Below, piece after piece: positions 7,139-15,465 of a stretch of DNA of 17,330 nt. Every line of letters begins with the position of its first letter. Within the stretch, counting starts at the first letter, position 1. This stretch comes from Halorhodospira sp. Its GTDB lineage: Bacteria; Pseudomonadota; Gammaproteobacteria; Nitrococcales; Halorhodospiraceae. Location: the NCBI GenBank assembly GCA_007121755.1, contig SKJZ01000077.1, forward strand, positions 1-17,330. Reading direction: 5' to 3'. The notes under the pieces were generated by a model. It saw nothing but the letters and a program-made list of their open reading frames with translations, did no database searches and was not told where the DNA came from. The position numbers were made by a program, and so were the translations under genes.

Positions 7139-8311
7139 ATGCTGACTTCCAGGCCGACTCCGAATTACGACGGCGACGGCATCGTCAACCTGATGGCGCG
7201 CCTCAACAGCGCCATGGGCGGGGACGCGGGATGGTATCCGCCAATGGACCTGCCGGGCGCCCCGGTCCTCGATCAGGCGCCGACGGTGGTGCTGTGGATC
7301 GTCGATGGGCTGGGCGACCGGTACTTGGCGGCGCGGCCCTCCAGCATGCTGGCTGCCTATCGGCGGCGGGCGGCGACTTCCGTATTTCCCGCCACGACAT
7401 CGGCGGCGGTAACCACGTTCCACACCGGCCTTGCGCCGCGGGCCCACGGGGTCACCGGTTGGTTCATGCATGTGCGGGAGTTGGGCGCGGTGACCGCCTG
7501 GCTCCCGTTTAAACCGCGTTGCGGAGGGCCAGTTTGGACCGATCAGGTTCCCGCAGCGGCGGAACTGCTCGAACAGCCGGCACTGGCGGACGGGTGGCCC
7601 GCCGAAGCGCACCAAGTGATGCCGCACGCCATCATCAATACGCCGTACACGCGGGCTACGGCGGGCAGGGCGGTGGCCCACGGCTATAAGCGGTTGGAGG
7701 AGTTGGTGGAGCGGGTCGCGACGTTGGCCCGCCACGACGGGAGCGAGCGGCGCTACATCTACGCCTACTGGCCCGATTTCGACGCGCTTTGCCATGAGCG
7801 TGGCGTCGGCAGTCCGGAGGCCGCCGCCCTCTTCGAACAAGCGGACGCCGCCTTCGCCCGTCTGTTGGAGCGGGTGGCCGGCACCGGGGCGGCGGTGGTG
7901 GTTACGGCCGACCACGGTTTTGTCGATACCGCCCCGTCGCGCATGATCCACTTGCGGGACCATCCGGATCTTGCCGATTGCCTGAGCCTGCCGCTGTGCG
8001 GGGAGCCGCGAGCCGCGTACTGCTATCTCCGTCCGGGAATGGAGCAGCGGTTCGACGCTTATGCGGCGGAGCATCTGGCGGATTGCTGCGCGGTTTACTC
8101 GTCCGGCGAGTTGGTCGACCGGAACTGGTTCGGTCCGGAGCCGGAGCACCCCGCCTTCCGCCATCGTATCGGGGACCGTGTGCTGCTTCCGGCGGATGGA
8201 TGGGTGGTGAAGGATGCCGTGGTGGGCGAGCGGCCGTTCCGTCAGATCGGTGTCCACGGTGGCGCCTCGGCCGATGAACAGCTTGTCCCAGTGGTCCTGG
8301 CGGCACCGTGA
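7139..8311 (+). CDS. Alkaline-phosphatase-superfamily phosphodiesterase / nucleotide pyrophosphatase-like protein
   Basis: Predicted 390-residue metal-dependent phosphoester hydrolase of the type I phosphodiesterase/nucleotide pyrophosphatase group. Two-metal ligands and nucleophile can be followed: Asp56 in VLWIVDGLGD, the nucleophile Thr87 in FPATTSAAVTTFHTG, Asp215 and His219 in YWPDFDALCH, Asp257-His258 in VVTADHGFVDT, and a late His in GVHGGASADE. All are present. The N-terminal NYDGDGIVNLMARL matches the usual start region of this family, supporting the ATG at 7139 (GGGGA about 9 nt upstream). No signal peptide is seen, so it is likely cytosolic, unlike secreted alkaline phosphatases. 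The QueD-like gene begins 24 nt after its stop, suggesting an operon with queD-queE. A role on a phosphorylated pterin or nucleotide intermediate would fit that context but is a guess; the exact substrate is unknown. Confidence 0.85.
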   Translation: MLTSRPTPNYDGDGIVNLMARLNSAMGGDAGWYPPMDLPGAPVLDQAPTVVLWIVDGLGDRYLAARPSSMLAAYRRRAATSVFPATTSAAVTTFHTGLAPRAHGVTGWFMHVRELGAVTAWLPFKPRCGGPVWTDQVPAAAELLEQPALADGWPAEAHQVMPHAIINTPYTRATAGRAVAHGYKRLEELVERVATLARHDGSERRYIYAYWPDFDALCHERGVGSPEAAALFEQADAAFARLLERVAGTGAAVVVTADHGFVDTAPSRMIHLRDHPDLADCLSLPLCGEPRAAYCYLRPGMEQRFDAYAAEHLADCCAVYSSGELVDRNWFGPEPEHPAFRHRIGDRVLLPADGWVVKDAVVGERPFRQIGVHGGASADEQLVPVVLAAP

Positions 8312-8335
8312 TACGCTGGCGTAGTCCACTACTGT

Positions 8336-9376
8336 ATGACTCCAATGAATGAATTGCTCTATACCGCCGAAGCCGGCTTCGAGGCGGCGCGGCGTGACGC
8401 CAGGGGTCTGCACGGCCACTCCTTTGCTGCGCGCGCGCGGGTGCTGCCGGAAGCGGCCGGCGACCACGAGGTGGTGGCCGAAGCGTTGGCCGCCGCGTTG
8501 GCGCCGCTCGACTACGCACTGGCCAACGATGTGGTCGATCCGGCGGCGGACGCCGACCTGGCTGGTTTTATCGGTGACCGGCTGACGGAAGCGGGGGTTC
8601 CCGCCCGGCGGCTGGCGCTGCGCAGCGCACCCGACCGCGGGGTGGTGGTGGAGGATGGCCGCTGCCGGGTCTGGCGGCGTTTTCGTTTCGAGGCCGCCCA
8701 CCGCCTGCCCAATGTCCCCGTCGGCCACCCGTGCGGGCGGATGCACGGGCACGGCTTCGAGGTAGTGCTGGAGGCGGACGGCGACGATGCCGGCGCAATG
8801 GCCCGCCGGTGGCGGCCGCTGCAGGAGCAGCTGCACCACGGTTGCCTGAACGACTTTCTGGAGAACCCCACCAGTGAACTGCTGGCCGCCTGGATCTGGG
8901 CGCTGCTCAAGACGGAGCTTCCGGGCCTGACCCGCGTCCGCGTCCATGAGACGGAGCACTCCGGTTGCGTCTTCGACGGGCGGCGTTACGCCATCTGGAA
9001 GGCGCAGCGTTTCGAGGCCGCCGTTCGCCCGGATGGTTCCGGCAACGGTTTCGCCGCCAGGGACGGAGGCAGCCGCCGCCGGCTCCACGGTCACGGCTAC
9101 CGTTTGCGGCTTCACCTCGTCAAGGAGTTGGACGAGATTCTCGGTTGGACGGTCGATTACGGCGACGTCAAGTTGGCCTTTAAGCCGGTCCTTCAGCGGC
9201 TGGATCACTACCCGTTGCACGAGATTGAAGGTCTGGAGGACGGCAGCGCCGCCACTCTCGCCCGCTGGATTGTGGAGCGGACGGCGCCGCGCCTGCCGTG
9301 GCTCTCCCGCGTCGATCTCTATGAGCGGCCGGGATGCGGTGTGATTTGTGTTCCGCCCGCGCGTGAGCCCCGATGA
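8336..9376 (+). CDS. queD: Triple-domain QueD/6-pyruvoyltetrahydropterin synthase-like protein
   Basis: 346 residues, almost three times the ~120 of ordinary QueD (6-carboxytetrahydropterin synthase, preQ0/queuosine pathway). Three tandem PTPS domains are readable. Domain 1 (about 5-108): FEAAR, LHGHSF, LDYALAND. Domain 2 (about 111-216): FEAAHRLPN, CGRMHGHGF, LHHGCLND, ENPTSELLAAWIW, VHETEHSGC. Domain 3 (about 217-340): FEAAV, LHGHGYRL, WTVDYGDVK, RLDHYPLHEI, LYERPGC. First zinc His: Arg19/His122/Val230. Catalytic Cys: Ala22/Cys133/Arg247. HGH pair: present in all. Asp-His: Asp59-Tyr60/His167-His168/Asp290-His291. Pterin-anchoring Glu: Ser97/Glu205/Glu330. Only domain 2 has full zinc ligands plus Cys, and only domain 3 has Asp-His. 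There is no clear ribosome site before the ATG at 8336, so translation may be coupled to the upstream gene; ATG at 8345 is an alternative. The stop overlaps the queE start (ATGA). The gene symbol is by domain and context. Confidence 0.9.
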   Translation: MTPMNELLYTAEAGFEAARRDARGLHGHSFAARARVLPEAAGDHEVVAEALAAALAPLDYALANDVVDPAADADLAGFIGDRLTEAGVPARRLALRSAPDRGVVVEDGRCRVWRRFRFEAAHRLPNVPVGHPCGRMHGHGFEVVLEADGDDAGAMARRWRPLQEQLHHGCLNDFLENPTSELLAAWIWALLKTELPGLTRVRVHETEHSGCVFDGRRYAIWKAQRFEAAVRPDGSGNGFAARDGGSRRRLHGHGYRLRLHLVKELDEILGWTVDYGDVKLAFKPVLQRLDHYPLHEIEGLEDGSAATLARWIVERTAPRLPWLSRVDLYERPGCGVICVPPAREPR

Positions 9377-10002
9377 CCTACGCGATCCACAGCATGTTCT
9401 ACACCCTCCAGGGCGAGGGCGCGCGGAGCGGTCGCGCCGCCGTCTTCATCCGTTTTGCCGGTTGCAACCTATGGAGCGGCCGCGAACGGGATCGCGCCAC
9501 CGCGATCTGCCGTTTCTGTGATACCGAGTTCGTCGGCACCGGAGGGCCTGGCGGCGGGCGGTTCGACGACGCCGATGCCATCGCGGCCGCGGCTGCGGCG
9601 TTGTGGCCCGGCGGAGGAGCGCCGTACATTGTCTGCACCGGAGGGGAGCCCGCGCTGCAACTCGATCACCGGCTGGTTACCGCGCTCCATCACAAGGGCT
9701 TCGAAGTGGCGGTCGAGAGCAACGGAACCCTGGAGCTGCCATTCAACCTCGATTGGATCTGTGTAAGCCCCAAGGCCGACACCACCCTGGTGGTCGAGCG
9801 CGGCGACGAGCTTAAGCTGATCTACCCGCAGCGCGGTGCAGAGCCGGAGCGGTACGCCCACCTCGGTTTCCGCTACTTCTTTGTACAGCCGATGGACGGG
9901 CCGCAGGTCGGCCGGTATACCCGCGACGCCGTGGCCTACTGCCGGGCTCACCCGCAGTGGCGGTTGAGCCTGCAGACACACAAGATTCTGGATATCCCCT
10001 GA
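9373..10002 (+). CDS. queE: 7-carboxy-7-deazaguanine synthase (radical SAM)
   Basis: Predicted 209-residue QueE, the radical SAM enzyme that contracts 6-carboxytetrahydropterin, the QueD product, to 7-carboxy-7-deazaguanine on the way to preQ0 and queuosine. Seen: the N-terminal YTLQGEGARSGRAAVFIRFAGCNLW typical of the family (residues 10-34, motif key residues QGEG), and the cluster-binding cysteines Cys31, Cys46 and Cys49. These form CX14CX2C, the extended spacing known from proteobacterial QueE rather than the usual CX3CX2C. CTGGEP (88-93) is the SAM amino-group motif, and ESNGT and VSPKAD follow as expected. Length is normal. Its ATG overlaps the stop of the QueD-like gene by 4 nt, so the two are translationally coupled. 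Nothing is missing. Confidence 0.97.
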   Translation: MTYAIHSMFYTLQGEGARSGRAAVFIRFAGCNLWSGRERDRATAICRFCDTEFVGTGGPGGGRFDDADAIAAAAAALWPGGGAPYIVCTGGEPALQLDHRLVTALHHKGFEVAVESNGTLELPFNLDWICVSPKADTTLVVERGDELKLIYPQRGAEPERYAHLGFRYFFVQPMDGPQVGRYTRDAVAYCRAHPQWRLSLQTHKILDIP

Positions 10003-10088
10003 TCCGCGTGCGTTCGCCAATTCGCTGGCAATACGCCGGCGATGCTTAGTAAGCTGAGATATCCCCGGCAACAGATGAGGTACACGGG

Positions 10089-10475
10089 ATGCTGGAACTC
10101 AACCATGAGACGGTCTGTTTCGTCATCGCCAAGGCGCGGGAGTTCCAGGCCAAGGAAGAGGTGGTTATTCCCGAGGTGCCCGGAAGCCCCGGTGATGATT
10201 GGGCGCTACAGGTCTTGGCGGACCATGGCGACGACTGGTGTCTGCAGGAGGTGCGCGACATCGTTGACGATATGGAGCCGATCCAGCAGGTGGAGCTGGT
10301 GGTGTTGATGTGGATCGGCCGCGGCGACTTTGACGTCGACGAGTGGGACGACGCCATCGTCGAGGGTAAGGGCGCCTGGACACCGCGGACCGCCGACTAT
10401 CTGATGTCGACGCCGCTGGTGGCCGATTACCTCGAAGAGGGATTGGCGGCGTTCGGCCACAGCTGTAACGAGTAG
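10089..10475 (+). CDS. DUF3775-like small acidic protein
   Basis: A 128-residue acidic protein beginning MLELNHETVCFVIAKAREFQ, with DDWALQVLADHGDDW, LMWIGRGDFDVDEWDDA and TADYLMSTPLVADYLEEGL. This pattern matches the uncharacterised DUF3775 family found in proteobacteria, as recalled rather than searched. It should be cytosolic and mostly helical; no catalytic motif is apparent and no function should be assigned. GAGG about 8 nt before the ATG supports the start. It lies 86 nt after queE on the same strand, so it could be read through from that operon or have its own promoter; an imperfect dyad CGCTGGC/GCCGGCG is in the gap. It converges with the parvulin gene across 45 nt without a visible terminator. 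Confidence 0.75.
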   Translation: MLELNHETVCFVIAKAREFQAKEEVVIPEVPGSPGDDWALQVLADHGDDWCLQEVRDIVDDMEPIQQVELVVLMWIGRGDFDVDEWDDAIVEGKGAWTPRTADYLMSTPLVADYLEEGLAAFGHSCNE

Positions 10476-10520
10476 TGCGCGCAGTCCGAAAGGCCGGCGT
10501 TCCACCAGTGCGGGGGCGGG

Positions 10521-10802
10521 TCAGTCCTCCCGGCTGGTGACCTCCAGCAGGTGGTAGCCGAACTGGGTCTGTACCGGGCCTTGGACCTCGTTGAGGGGGG
10601 CGCTGAACACCACCTTGTCGAATTCGGGGACCATCTGTCCCGGACGGAAAGACCCCAACTCACCGCCACTCTGGCCGGACGGGCACTTGGAGTGGGACTT
10701 GGCCATCTCTGCAAAGTCCTCGCCGCCGGCGATCTTCGTCTTCAGTTCCTCGCAGAACGCTTGGTCCTCGACCAAAATATGTCGTGCGGATGCCTTAGCC
10801 AT
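10521..10802 (-). CDS. ppiC: Parvulin-type peptidylprolyl isomerase (PpiC-like)
   Basis: A 93-residue single-domain parvulin, which catalyses cis-trans isomerisation of Xaa-Pro bonds. Seen: the family start ASARHILVED (residues 4-13), AGGEDFAEMAKSHSKCPSG, the GGELGSFRPGQMVPEFD stretch and the final FGYHLLEVTSRED. The active-site His residues (RHILV near the start, GYHLLEV near the end) and the Cys in SKCPSG are present. Length matches E. coli PpiC. It lacks a signal peptide, so it is cytosolic. GGAGG lies about 8 nt before the ATG. It stands alone on the minus strand, downstream of the phasin terminator and convergent with the DUF3775-like gene. Confidence 0.95.
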   Translation of the reverse strand: MAKASARHILVEDQAFCEELKTKIAGGEDFAEMAKSHSKCPSGQSGGELGSFRPGQMVPEFDKVVFSAPLNEVQGPVQTQFGYHLLEVTSRED

Positions 10803-10900
10803 GAATAGAGCCTCCAGGGGTTGAGTCGGCAGTCGCCGGGGATTGATGGCGGTATTGTGCCGGAACGGCGCCGCGGATGGTATGGGCGCGCCACGCCCAC

Positions 10901-10938
10901 AAAAAACCCTTCCCGGGCGATACTGCCCGGGAAGGGTT
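10901..10938 (-). terminator. Strong intrinsic terminator of the phasin gene
   Basis: A 14-bp perfect stem, with arms at 10905-10918 and 10925-10938 around a 6-nt loop. Read on the minus strand it ends GGAAGGGTT and is followed by a run of T (six A at 10901-10906 on the plus strand). It lies 36 nt after the phasin stop and separates it from ppiC. Confidence 0.9.
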
Positions 10939-10974
10939 GTTCAGCTGCCGTTTAAACGTTAAACGGCCGGGGCT

Positions 10975-11361
10975 TTACGCGGCCTTGCGTCCACCCTTGC
11001 CGCCGACGTTCCACCGGCCGGCGAGTTCGGAGGCATTCTCCTGGGCGATTCGCTGGACGTCCTCGCCCATCGACTTGCCCATCTCGGCCAGGGTTTGCGC
11101 GTCCTTGGCCACCTGCTCGCCGGTCTTGCGGGCCGTTTCCGAACTCCTCCGGACGTAGTTCTGGAAGTCCTCGGGGGAGTTGATGCCGGCCATCTCACGC
11201 ATCTGGCCGAAGGTCAGATCGGTGTAGCTCCGCGCCAAGTCCAGCTGGTACTCGGTCATCTTCTGGAAGTGCTCCAGCAGCTTGCCGTTGAGCTTGCGCA
11301 TGGGCTCCACGGTCTGGTCGTACTGCTCCTGGGCCTGCTTCATCACGTCTTCGTTAATCAT
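10975..11361 (-). CDS. phaP: Phasin family protein (PHA granule-associated)
   Basis: Predicted 128-residue helical, amphipathic protein resembling PhaP-type phasins, which coat polyhydroxyalkanoate granules. Seen: QYDQTVEPMRKLNGKLLEH, then YQLDLARSYTDLTFGQMRE, and a long polar helix VRRSSETARKTGEQVAKD, ending GGRWNVGGKGGRKAA-like basic/Gly tail (actual end AGRWNVGGKGGRKAA). No cysteine or signal sequence is present. The ATG at 11361 is chosen because AGGAG lies 8 nt upstream; the frame stays open further upstream, but that part crosses the promoter. It is monocistronic, with a dedicated terminator and a dyad-rich promoter. No PHA synthase or phaR gene is in the window, so the storage pathway is inferred from this gene alone. 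Confidence 0.88.
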   Translation of the reverse strand: MINEDVMKQAQEQYDQTVEPMRKLNGKLLEHFQKMTEYQLDLARSYTDLTFGQMREMAGINSPEDFQNYVRRSSETARKTGEQVAKDAQTLAEMGKSMGEDVQRIAQENASELAGRWNVGGKGGRKAA

Positions 11362-11405
11362 GGCTCTTGCTCCTGTGTCAGTTTTCTTGACGGTAGTCTG
11401 TGTCT

Positions 11406-11446
11406 GTTGCGTTGCAACATAGCACAGTAAATGACGCGTTGCAACA
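11406..11446 (-). promoter_or_regulatory. Phasin promoter overlapped by two TTGCAAC dyads
   Basis: GCGTTGCAACA occurs twice, at 11409-11419 and 11436-11446; each contains the palindrome GTTGCAAC, and the first extends to the inverted repeat TGTTGCGTTGCAACA (11406-11419/20). On the minus strand TTGCAA (11439-11444) and TATGTT (11416-11421), exactly 17 bp apart, form a plausible -35/-10 pair ahead of the phasin gene. One repeat covers the -35, the other touches the -10. The TGC/GCA dyads recall operators of PhaR-type PHA repressors; that link is inferred. Confidence 0.6.
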
Positions 11447-11681
11447 ATTACTGCTGCTTGGCGATCGCAACCTCCCGTCGCGGCGCTGTTTTGGCGTTCG
11501 GCGGCGGTGCGGGGGGGCGGGGTGTGCGCAGGAAGGCGTGAGGGAGCAAAAAATGCTTTCCGAAGGTTTCGTAACGCGGGGATTGTGTCACTATAGAGGT
11601 GTGGCGGAATCATTCAGGGTCGGCGAGGCCGAGTCCCGGCCGCCACGTCTTAATAGTTGATTGCATTCAGAGGTTGTAGAG
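11447..11681 (+). promoter_or_regulatory. Leader region of the second cold-shock gene with a branched hairpin
   Basis: A possible -10, TATAGA, lies at 11592-11597 without a good -35. Downstream, GTGGCGG (11601-11607) pairs with CCGCCAC (11640-11646), enclosing an inner stem TCGGC (11620-11624)/GCCGA (11628-11632) with flanking GGG/CCC pairs. The following 35 nt to the ATG are AT-rich and unstructured, leaving AGAGG (11669-11673) accessible. Such a leader could be temperature-responsive, but this is inferred. The rest of the stretch holds no supported gene. Confidence 0.4.
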
Positions 11682-11891
11682 ATGTCAGAGCGTGAAACTG
11701 GTACGGTAAAGTGGTTTGACAATGCCAAGGGCTACGGCTTCATCAGCCGGGAAGGGGGTGAGGACGTGTTCGTCCACTTCCGTGCCATTCAAGGGGACGG
11801 CTTCCGTTCCCTGGAAGAGGGCCAGACGGTCGAGTTCAGCGTGACTCGGGGCGCCAAGGGCCTACAGGCGGAGGACGTATCGGTCGTCTGA
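11682..11891 (+). CDS. Cold-shock domain protein (CspA family), copy 2
   Basis: A 69-residue single cold-shock domain. Seen: TGTVKWFDNAKGYGFISREGG with RNP1 as KGYGFI and RNP2 as VFVHF, then AIQGDGFRSLEEGQTVEFSV and the end GLQAEDVSVV. It is an RNA/DNA-binding OB fold of standard length. Start ATG at 11682 has AGAGG about 8 nt upstream; an in-frame TTG at 11661 is less likely. Identity with copy 1 is high across the core, while leader and N-terminus differ, so the two copies are probably regulated differently. It is followed by a bidirectional terminator. Confidence 0.95.
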   Translation: MSERETGTVKWFDNAKGYGFISREGGEDVFVHFRAIQGDGFRSLEEGQTVEFSVTRGAKGLQAEDVSVV

Positions 11892-11913
11892 GGGCGCCCG
11901 GTTCGTGCTGAGT

Positions 11914-11946
11914 AAAGAGGGCGGCCCCAGGGCCGCCCTCTTTCGT
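11914..11946. terminator. Bidirectional intrinsic terminator between csp copy 2 and the rhodanese-MBL gene
   Basis: GAGGGCGGCCC (11917-11927), CA loop, GGGCCGCCCTC (11930-11940), flanked by AAA on the left and TTT on the right, so both strands show a GC-rich stem followed by T. It sits between two convergent genes, 22 nt after one stop and 33 nt after the other. Confidence 0.85.
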
Positions 11947-11979
11947 TCAGATCCCAGTCAAGCGAGGCAGTTGTGTGAT

Positions 11980-13191
11980 TCACTTCTTGTATGCGCCGGA
12001 GAGGGCGCAGAGGTTCCGCCCCAACTCCAGTTCGGATGCCTTCTGTTCATCGGGGAACATCAGCCCGGCATTCACCCGCTTGATATCGACATACTCATCC
12101 GGGAACTTGGGCAGGTCGCTGAGGATGTAGCGCACGAACTCGTCCCGCCCGTGCCCGACCATCTCCAGCCCCTCGTTGCTACGCCGCAACTCACCCAGCG
12201 TTGCCCGGAACAGGTTGCCGGCGGTCGCTTCGTCGGGCCGGCTGTAATGGCCGGGAAAGACCTCGGTGGTGTCCGGCAGTTCGAGAATGCGGGCCAGCGA
12301 GTCGTGGTGCAGTCCCGCCCACCCCTCGCCCCGGCCTCCTAGATCGGGCCGGGCGATCGATTCGATGAACGTCGTATCGCCGCTGAACATATAGCGGCCT
12401 GCGGCTATCAACACCATATTGCCCAGGGTATGGCCGGGGGTGTGAATGGCGCGTACCGCCGTGGCGCCCACCGGAAGCTCGAATCCGTCCTCCAACCAGC
12501 GGAAGGAGATGGTGGCCGGCAGTATATCGATCGGGTGGATGGCGTCGTAGGGGTGCATGTAGTAAGGGACGCCGAGGAGTTCGGCCAGTTTGGCGGCCCC
12601 GCTGATATGGTCGGCGTGGCCGTGGGTGTCGATGACGGCGATGATGCGTACTTGGTGCTGCCGCGCGAAGTCGGTGTAGTGCTCAATATGGCGCAGCGGA
12701 TCAATCACCACCGCCTCGCCCCCTGAGGAGACGATGTAGCTCAAGCAACCGCGGGCCGGACGGATCACTTGGTGGATGGTCACTTCATCCGTTTCGAGGG
12801 CGAGGCGGATTGCGTAGTAGTCGCCCCAAGCGGCCATGCCGCCGGCGAGGTTCACCGCGTCGTAGCCGATGCGGCGCAGCCCTTCGGCGACAAAGTCCGA
12901 GGTGTCGCCCTTGCCGCAGACGCAGATCAGCAGGCTGTCGGACGGTATTAGCCCCTTCCAGTGTGCTTCCGCGTACGCCGCAACCGGAGCGGCCAAATCC
13001 TCCTCGTCGGCGTCCATGAGTTCGAAGTACTGCACATGGATCGGGTCGGGCAGCCCGCGCCCCTCAATCCGGCGCTGCTGAAACTCCTCGTTGTTGCGTA
13101 CATCGACGATGAAGAGCTTCCGGTCTCCGTTCAGAAGCTGATCGAGTTGCCCAGGGGTTATGACCGTTTCAACTTCGGCAAGCGTGTTCAT
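11980..13191 (-). CDS. Rhodanese-metallo-beta-lactamase fusion (persulfide dioxygenase-like)
   Basis: Predicted 403-residue cytosolic fusion. Residues 8-130 form a rhodanese domain (LFIVDVRNNEEF, catalytic Cys92 in the loop CGKGDTS, then NLAGGMAAW). Residues 135-330 form a metallo-beta-lactamase domain with DTHGHADHISGA (His190, His192, Asp194, His195), HTPGHTLGN (His254), FSGDTTF (Asp272) and FPGHYS (His315), followed by a ~85-residue C-terminal helical part. The HADHISGA form and the His-His-Asp iron set are those of ETHE1/persulfide dioxygenases, which oxidise glutathione persulfide to sulfite. The rhodanese could load or remove sulfane sulfur. Here the rhodanese is N-terminal, the reverse of the described PDO-rhodanese (PRF) fusions. 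Start at 13191 has GGAAG 5 nt upstream. It is monocistronic behind an AT-rich promoter region. A general glyoxalase-II-like hydrolase is the alternative. Confidence 0.88.
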   Translation of the reverse strand: MNTLAEVETVITPGQLDQLLNGDRKLFIVDVRNNEEFQQRRIEGRGLPDPIHVQYFELMDADEEDLAAPVAAYAEAHWKGLIPSDSLLICVCGKGDTSDFVAEGLRRIGYDAVNLAGGMAAWGDYYAIRLALETDEVTIHQVIRPARGCLSYIVSSGGEAVVIDPLRHIEHYTDFARQHQVRIIAVIDTHGHADHISGAAKLAELLGVPYYMHPYDAIHPIDILPATISFRWLEDGFELPVGATAVRAIHTPGHTLGNMVLIAAGRYMFSGDTTFIESIARPDLGGRGEGWAGLHHDSLARILELPDTTEVFPGHYSRPDEATAGNLFRATLGELRRSNEGLEMVGHGRDEFVRYILSDLPKFPDEYVDIKRVNAGLMFPDEQKASELELGRNLCALSGAYKK

Positions 13192-13224
13192 AGCGGCTTC
13201 CGCCTCTCTCGGTGATAGCCTATT

Positions 13225-13260
13225 AGTATAAGCATATCGATAGATGTGATATAAGATACA
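13225..13260 (-). promoter_or_regulatory. AT-rich promoter region of the rhodanese-MBL gene
   Basis: On the minus strand TATACT (13225-13230 on plus) matches the -10 consensus in five of six positions, with no good -35 at the proper distance. The direct repeat TATAAG and an inverted ATATC/GATAT pair 9 nt apart lie just upstream. This is typical of an activated or repressed promoter, possibly by a sulfide-sensing regulator; the regulator is not seen. Confidence 0.4.
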
Positions 13261-13364
13261 ACTTAGCGCATATAAAAGAAATGTCCAGCGCCGGAAGGCT
13301 TCCAGATCTGCGGTCCGGACGGCTTTTTGAGGTTACAGGGGGGGGGACGGAGAGAGGTGCGGTC

Positions 13365-13440
<76 letters not shown>

Positions 13441-13482
13441 TTTGGAAGGCTCAAGAGTACAGCGCGTCTTTAGAGTGGGGAA

Positions 13483-13532
13483 CCCCGCCGCCGGCGGCGG
13501 CGGGGCGAAACCACGTGCGCGCCCCGCGGGGC
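13483..13532 (-). terminator. Two GC-rich hairpins after rpoD
   Basis: GCCCCGCGGGGC at 13521-13532 is a perfect palindrome next to the rpoD stop. A second stem, CCCCGCCGCC (13483-13492) with GGCGGCGGGG (13496-13505), follows. Neither is trailed by a U-tract on the minus strand, so they may stabilise the 3' end or slow polymerase before the tRNA rather than terminate by themselves. Confidence 0.4.
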
Positions 13533-13533
13533 A

Positions 13534-15345
<1,812 letters not shown>

Positions 15346-15465
15346 ATGGTATGTGAGGTGGCGCGGCGGAGCGCGCTGTGTAAAGGACCGGAGACAGAGT
15401 GAACTGCGTAGTCTAGTATCAGACCGTGCGGTTCGGCAACCCAGGCCGTTTGTTTACGCGGCCGG

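Noticed and set aside
8312..8372. preQ1-type riboswitch before the QueD-like gene
   Set aside because: The gap is only 24 nt and shows just a 5-bp GTAGT/ACTAC repeat; no aptamer-like pseudoknot with an A-rich tail is visible.
7025..9220. 731-codon open frame on the minus strand
   Set aside because: Antisense to the phosphodiesterase and QueD-like genes and crossing the terminator; composition is that of a shadow frame and no motif is seen.
11583..11600. TCACTATAG resembling part of a T7 promoter
   Set aside because: Only the inner nine bases match and the upstream half of the consensus is absent; no phage genes are present. It is more likely part of a host -10.
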